A stretch of 64,000 nt of DNA. It comes from Ophiodon elongatus (lineage: Eukaryota > Chordata > Actinopteri > Perciformes > Hexagrammidae). Both the position numbers and the translations under genes were made by a program. The notes under the pieces were generated by a model. That model had not been told where the DNA came from. It searched no databases and worked only from the letters and a program-made list of their open reading frames with translations. Every line of letters begins with the position of its first letter. Position 1 is the stretch's first letter. Positions 62,555 through 64,000 of the stretch are shown here, in pieces. The stretch covers positions 619,501-683,500 of the forward strand of contig JACSYO010002116.1 of the NCBI GenBank assembly GCA_016806645.1, in the 5' to 3' direction.

Positions 62555-62558
62555 CTAG
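62552..62558 (+). promoter_or_regulatory. oprm1: Stop-codon readthrough motif TGA-CTAG
   Basis: The stop codon and its 3' context read TGA CTA G, exactly the UGA-CUA(G) motif known to promote several-percent or higher readthrough in mammalian genes including OPRK1, OPRL1, AQP4 and MAPK10. Its presence in another opioid-receptor gene, before a long open in-frame extension, makes chance less likely. Confidence 0.7.
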
Positions 62559-62653
62559 CCTTGGAGGGGTCGTCGGTGGACTCTCGCTGTTCTGGCGGCG
62601 TTGTCAACGACGATCTCAACTCAGAGGTCACGCAGGTCACCACAGGGCTCTGA
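62555..62653 (+). CDS. oprm1: Candidate readthrough extension of oprm1 (32 codons plus stop)
   Basis: If the TGA at 62552-62554 is read through, translation continues for 32 codons to TGA (62651-62653), giving a receptor of about 417 residues counting the inserted amino acid. The extension starts LALEGSSVDSRCSGG, contains the acidic NDDLNSE and ends EVTQVTTGL. The last four residues T-T-G-L fit a class I PDZ ligand (Thr at -2, Leu at 0). The DNA is GC- and CpG-rich over just this stretch and turns AT-rich after the second stop, as coding sequence would. No product is known to me; translation is inference. Confidence 0.55.
   Translation, partial: LALEGSSVDSRCSGGVVNDDLNSEVTQVTTGL
62568..62615 (+). 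promoter_or_regulatory. Possible stem-loop downstream of the leaky stop
   Basis: GGTCGTCG (62568-62575) can pair with CGACGATC (62608-62615), eight pairs with one G-U, closing a 32-base loop that has its own short CGC/GCG stem (62585-62587 with 62595-62597). The stem begins 14 nt after the stop, a distance at which structures can stimulate readthrough. Confidence 0.4.
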
Positions 62654-62875
62654 CCACACAAACACAAGTGACACATACATACAAATAATCCAGGACATGA
62701 CTGAGCCTCAATAGCACACAGCATTTAAACGATGGTTTGCGAGCATAACTGCAGCGCTGCATCAGTGGTACTTTACTAACTGCATGGCTCTGCAAGGCTT
62801 TTACTCTGAAATAGATACAGAAATGGGTCATTAACAACTCTTAGTTCTCATTATTAATATTACTATAACAATAAA
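62654..62875 (+). other. oprm1: oprm1 3' UTR up to the first poly(A) signal
   Basis: No further open frame of interest after the second stop. The composition becomes AT-rich. The true 3' end may lie further downstream. Confidence 0.55.
62870..62875 (+). terminator. First poly(A) signal after oprm1
   Basis: AATAAA, 316 bp after the first stop codon. It is the only canonical signal I see between the stop and the window end. A longer 3' UTR ending beyond the window is possible. Confidence 0.5.
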
Positions 62876-64000
62876 GACTATACAGTGCAGTAAACAAAGA
62901 GAGATGTATAGACTAATCTATAAAAGACACTTAAACAAGGCACTTTTATGATGTTGTTTTGTTCTGTATGCTCCCGATAAAGCTGCCACATTGATCTAAG
63001 CCTCCCCAGCCGTAATTCTCTAGGTTGTAAAAAAATGCAATCAATTAATTTTCCTATTTGCAGAGTTCATATGACTTCCCTCCAATTTTGTTTTAGAATT
63101 GTTTACTCGTGTGAGAGGACAGTGTAAGTTGTCAGGAAATGTGGATTTATGGATTTTACTGGCTGGTAAAGGATCTAATTTGATTTTGGACCGAATGCCC
63201 AAAGGCTCTGTGGCTCTCTCACCACATGAGGATATCACTGGACAGGAGGTGTTATTCAAAGTAATTTACAGCACCAACTGTGCTTCTAATCCAACTTCTG
63301 TATGGATTCCCCCCTATCAGCACCGTTCTCCATATATTGATCTGCACAGCACCATGCTGGCTTTGGTCACTTCAGGAAGACTGACCCTTTTTGACGTATG
63401 TCTGTGCTCTCTCCTCTCTTCCCACCAAACCTTTTGTTGTTATCGTTCCTGTCCTTTCATCTTGTCTCTCTAAAAAGTGTTTACCCTTTTACTGGACTCA
63501 TCATCCTGTAGACAAACAGTGGAGCACTGTGTTTCCTCTCTACTAAATCTGACAAACTTCTGAATGTACAGAAGGAAAACCAGCTGTTTTTGTCACACTG
63601 GATTCTCGTGCTGAACTGTGGATCCTCAAAAAAAAAAAAGGCAAAGACGAGGCATCAGCTTGTTTGTACAGCGCACAGAGCATGCTATAGTGGCATATAG
63701 TGCGACATATGGTACTACCAGTGTATGATTAACTACAGCTTAACAGCCATTATAGCAAGTATACGGTTTTAATGGAGTCACTTCTCCTCTGAAACAAGTG
63801 AGCCAAGCAGGATTGTAAATCTGTTGTAACCTTTAGAATTGCTTGTGCTTACATTTTGTGCTGTATGCTGTACTTGCCAGTTGCCTTTACAGAAGCTCTA
63901 CTCGATATTCTGTGTACCAGTATTTTTTTGTACGATGTGTAAAGATGAACATGATTGTATTAACCGCCCATGTAAAATAGTGTAAGTATTCTGTTGCTTT
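62876..64000. other. Downstream DNA or extended 3' UTR
   Basis: No recognised gene. A 124-codon open frame (63099-63473, +) shows no domain. An A12 run is at 63628-63639. The last 400 bp have T/G-rich words (for example 'tgtaaatctgttgtaacctt') typical of vertebrate 3' UTRs, so the oprm1 transcript may run to or past the window end. Confidence 0.45.

Noticed and set aside
62636..62653. Alternative acceptor (gcag|gtcacc) for the last oprm1 exon
   Set aside because: It would give a short V-T-T-G-L ending in the same frame, but it lacks a pyrimidine tract; ctctgcag at 62541-62548 is far better.
63099..63473. 124-codon frame downstream of oprm1 as a separate gene
   Set aside because: No domain, no convincing start or splice context, and it lies where the 3' UTR is expected.

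Overview
This is a stretch of vertebrate nuclear DNA, almost certainly from a teleost fish. Most of it is AT-rich and non-coding. It holds one multi-exon protein gene and many old teleost-type repeats (a tRNA-derived SINE, L2-like LINE tails, hAT-like MITEs, solo LTRs, a DIRS/Ngaro-type tyrosine-recombinase retroelement, and many CA/TG microsatellites). I see no bacterial features, tRNA or rRNA genes, or CRISPR array.

The gene is the mu-type opioid receptor oprm1, on the + strand, in six coding exons: 32799-33070, 58999-59348, 60442-60605, 61431-61609, 61934-62117 and 62549-62554. All junctions keep the reading frame and have GT-AG ends, giving 384 residues. Intron 1 is about 26 kb. The stretch that mammals encode in one exon (extracellular loop 2 to the C-tail) is cut here by two extra introns. 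The acceptor of the fourth exon is built from a (CA)24 microsatellite.

The best candidate for an undescribed system is at the end of the coding region. The stop codon sits in the sequence TGA-CTAG, the motif known for efficient stop-codon readthrough in mammals, including in the related receptors OPRK1 and OPRL1. It is followed in the same frame by 32 open, GC-rich codons ending in T-T-G-L, a class I PDZ-ligand pattern, then a second TGA. An 8-bp stem can form 14 nt after the first stop. Together these suggest a readthrough isoform of the mu receptor of about 417 residues.

Layout: 1-32.2 kb is upstream intergenic DNA with repeats, including a 604-bp solo LTR (4470-5073) and a decayed DIRS/Ngaro-type element on the - strand (about 12.23-15.96 kb). 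32.2-32.8 kb is the likely promoter and 5' UTR, marked by a TG repeat, a homopurine tract and a short CpG-rich patch. 33.07-59.0 kb is intron 1, with a second solo LTR (39798-40370), a 730-bp hAT-type MITE with perfect 14-bp ends (40674-41403), a telomere-like G-rich tract, a Myb/SANT-like transposon remnant and a nine-unit 27-bp minisatellite. 59.0-62.6 kb holds the remaining exons, and 62.6-64 kb is 3' UTR and downstream DNA. Apart from the receptor, every coding-like segment I recognise belongs to a dead mobile element.
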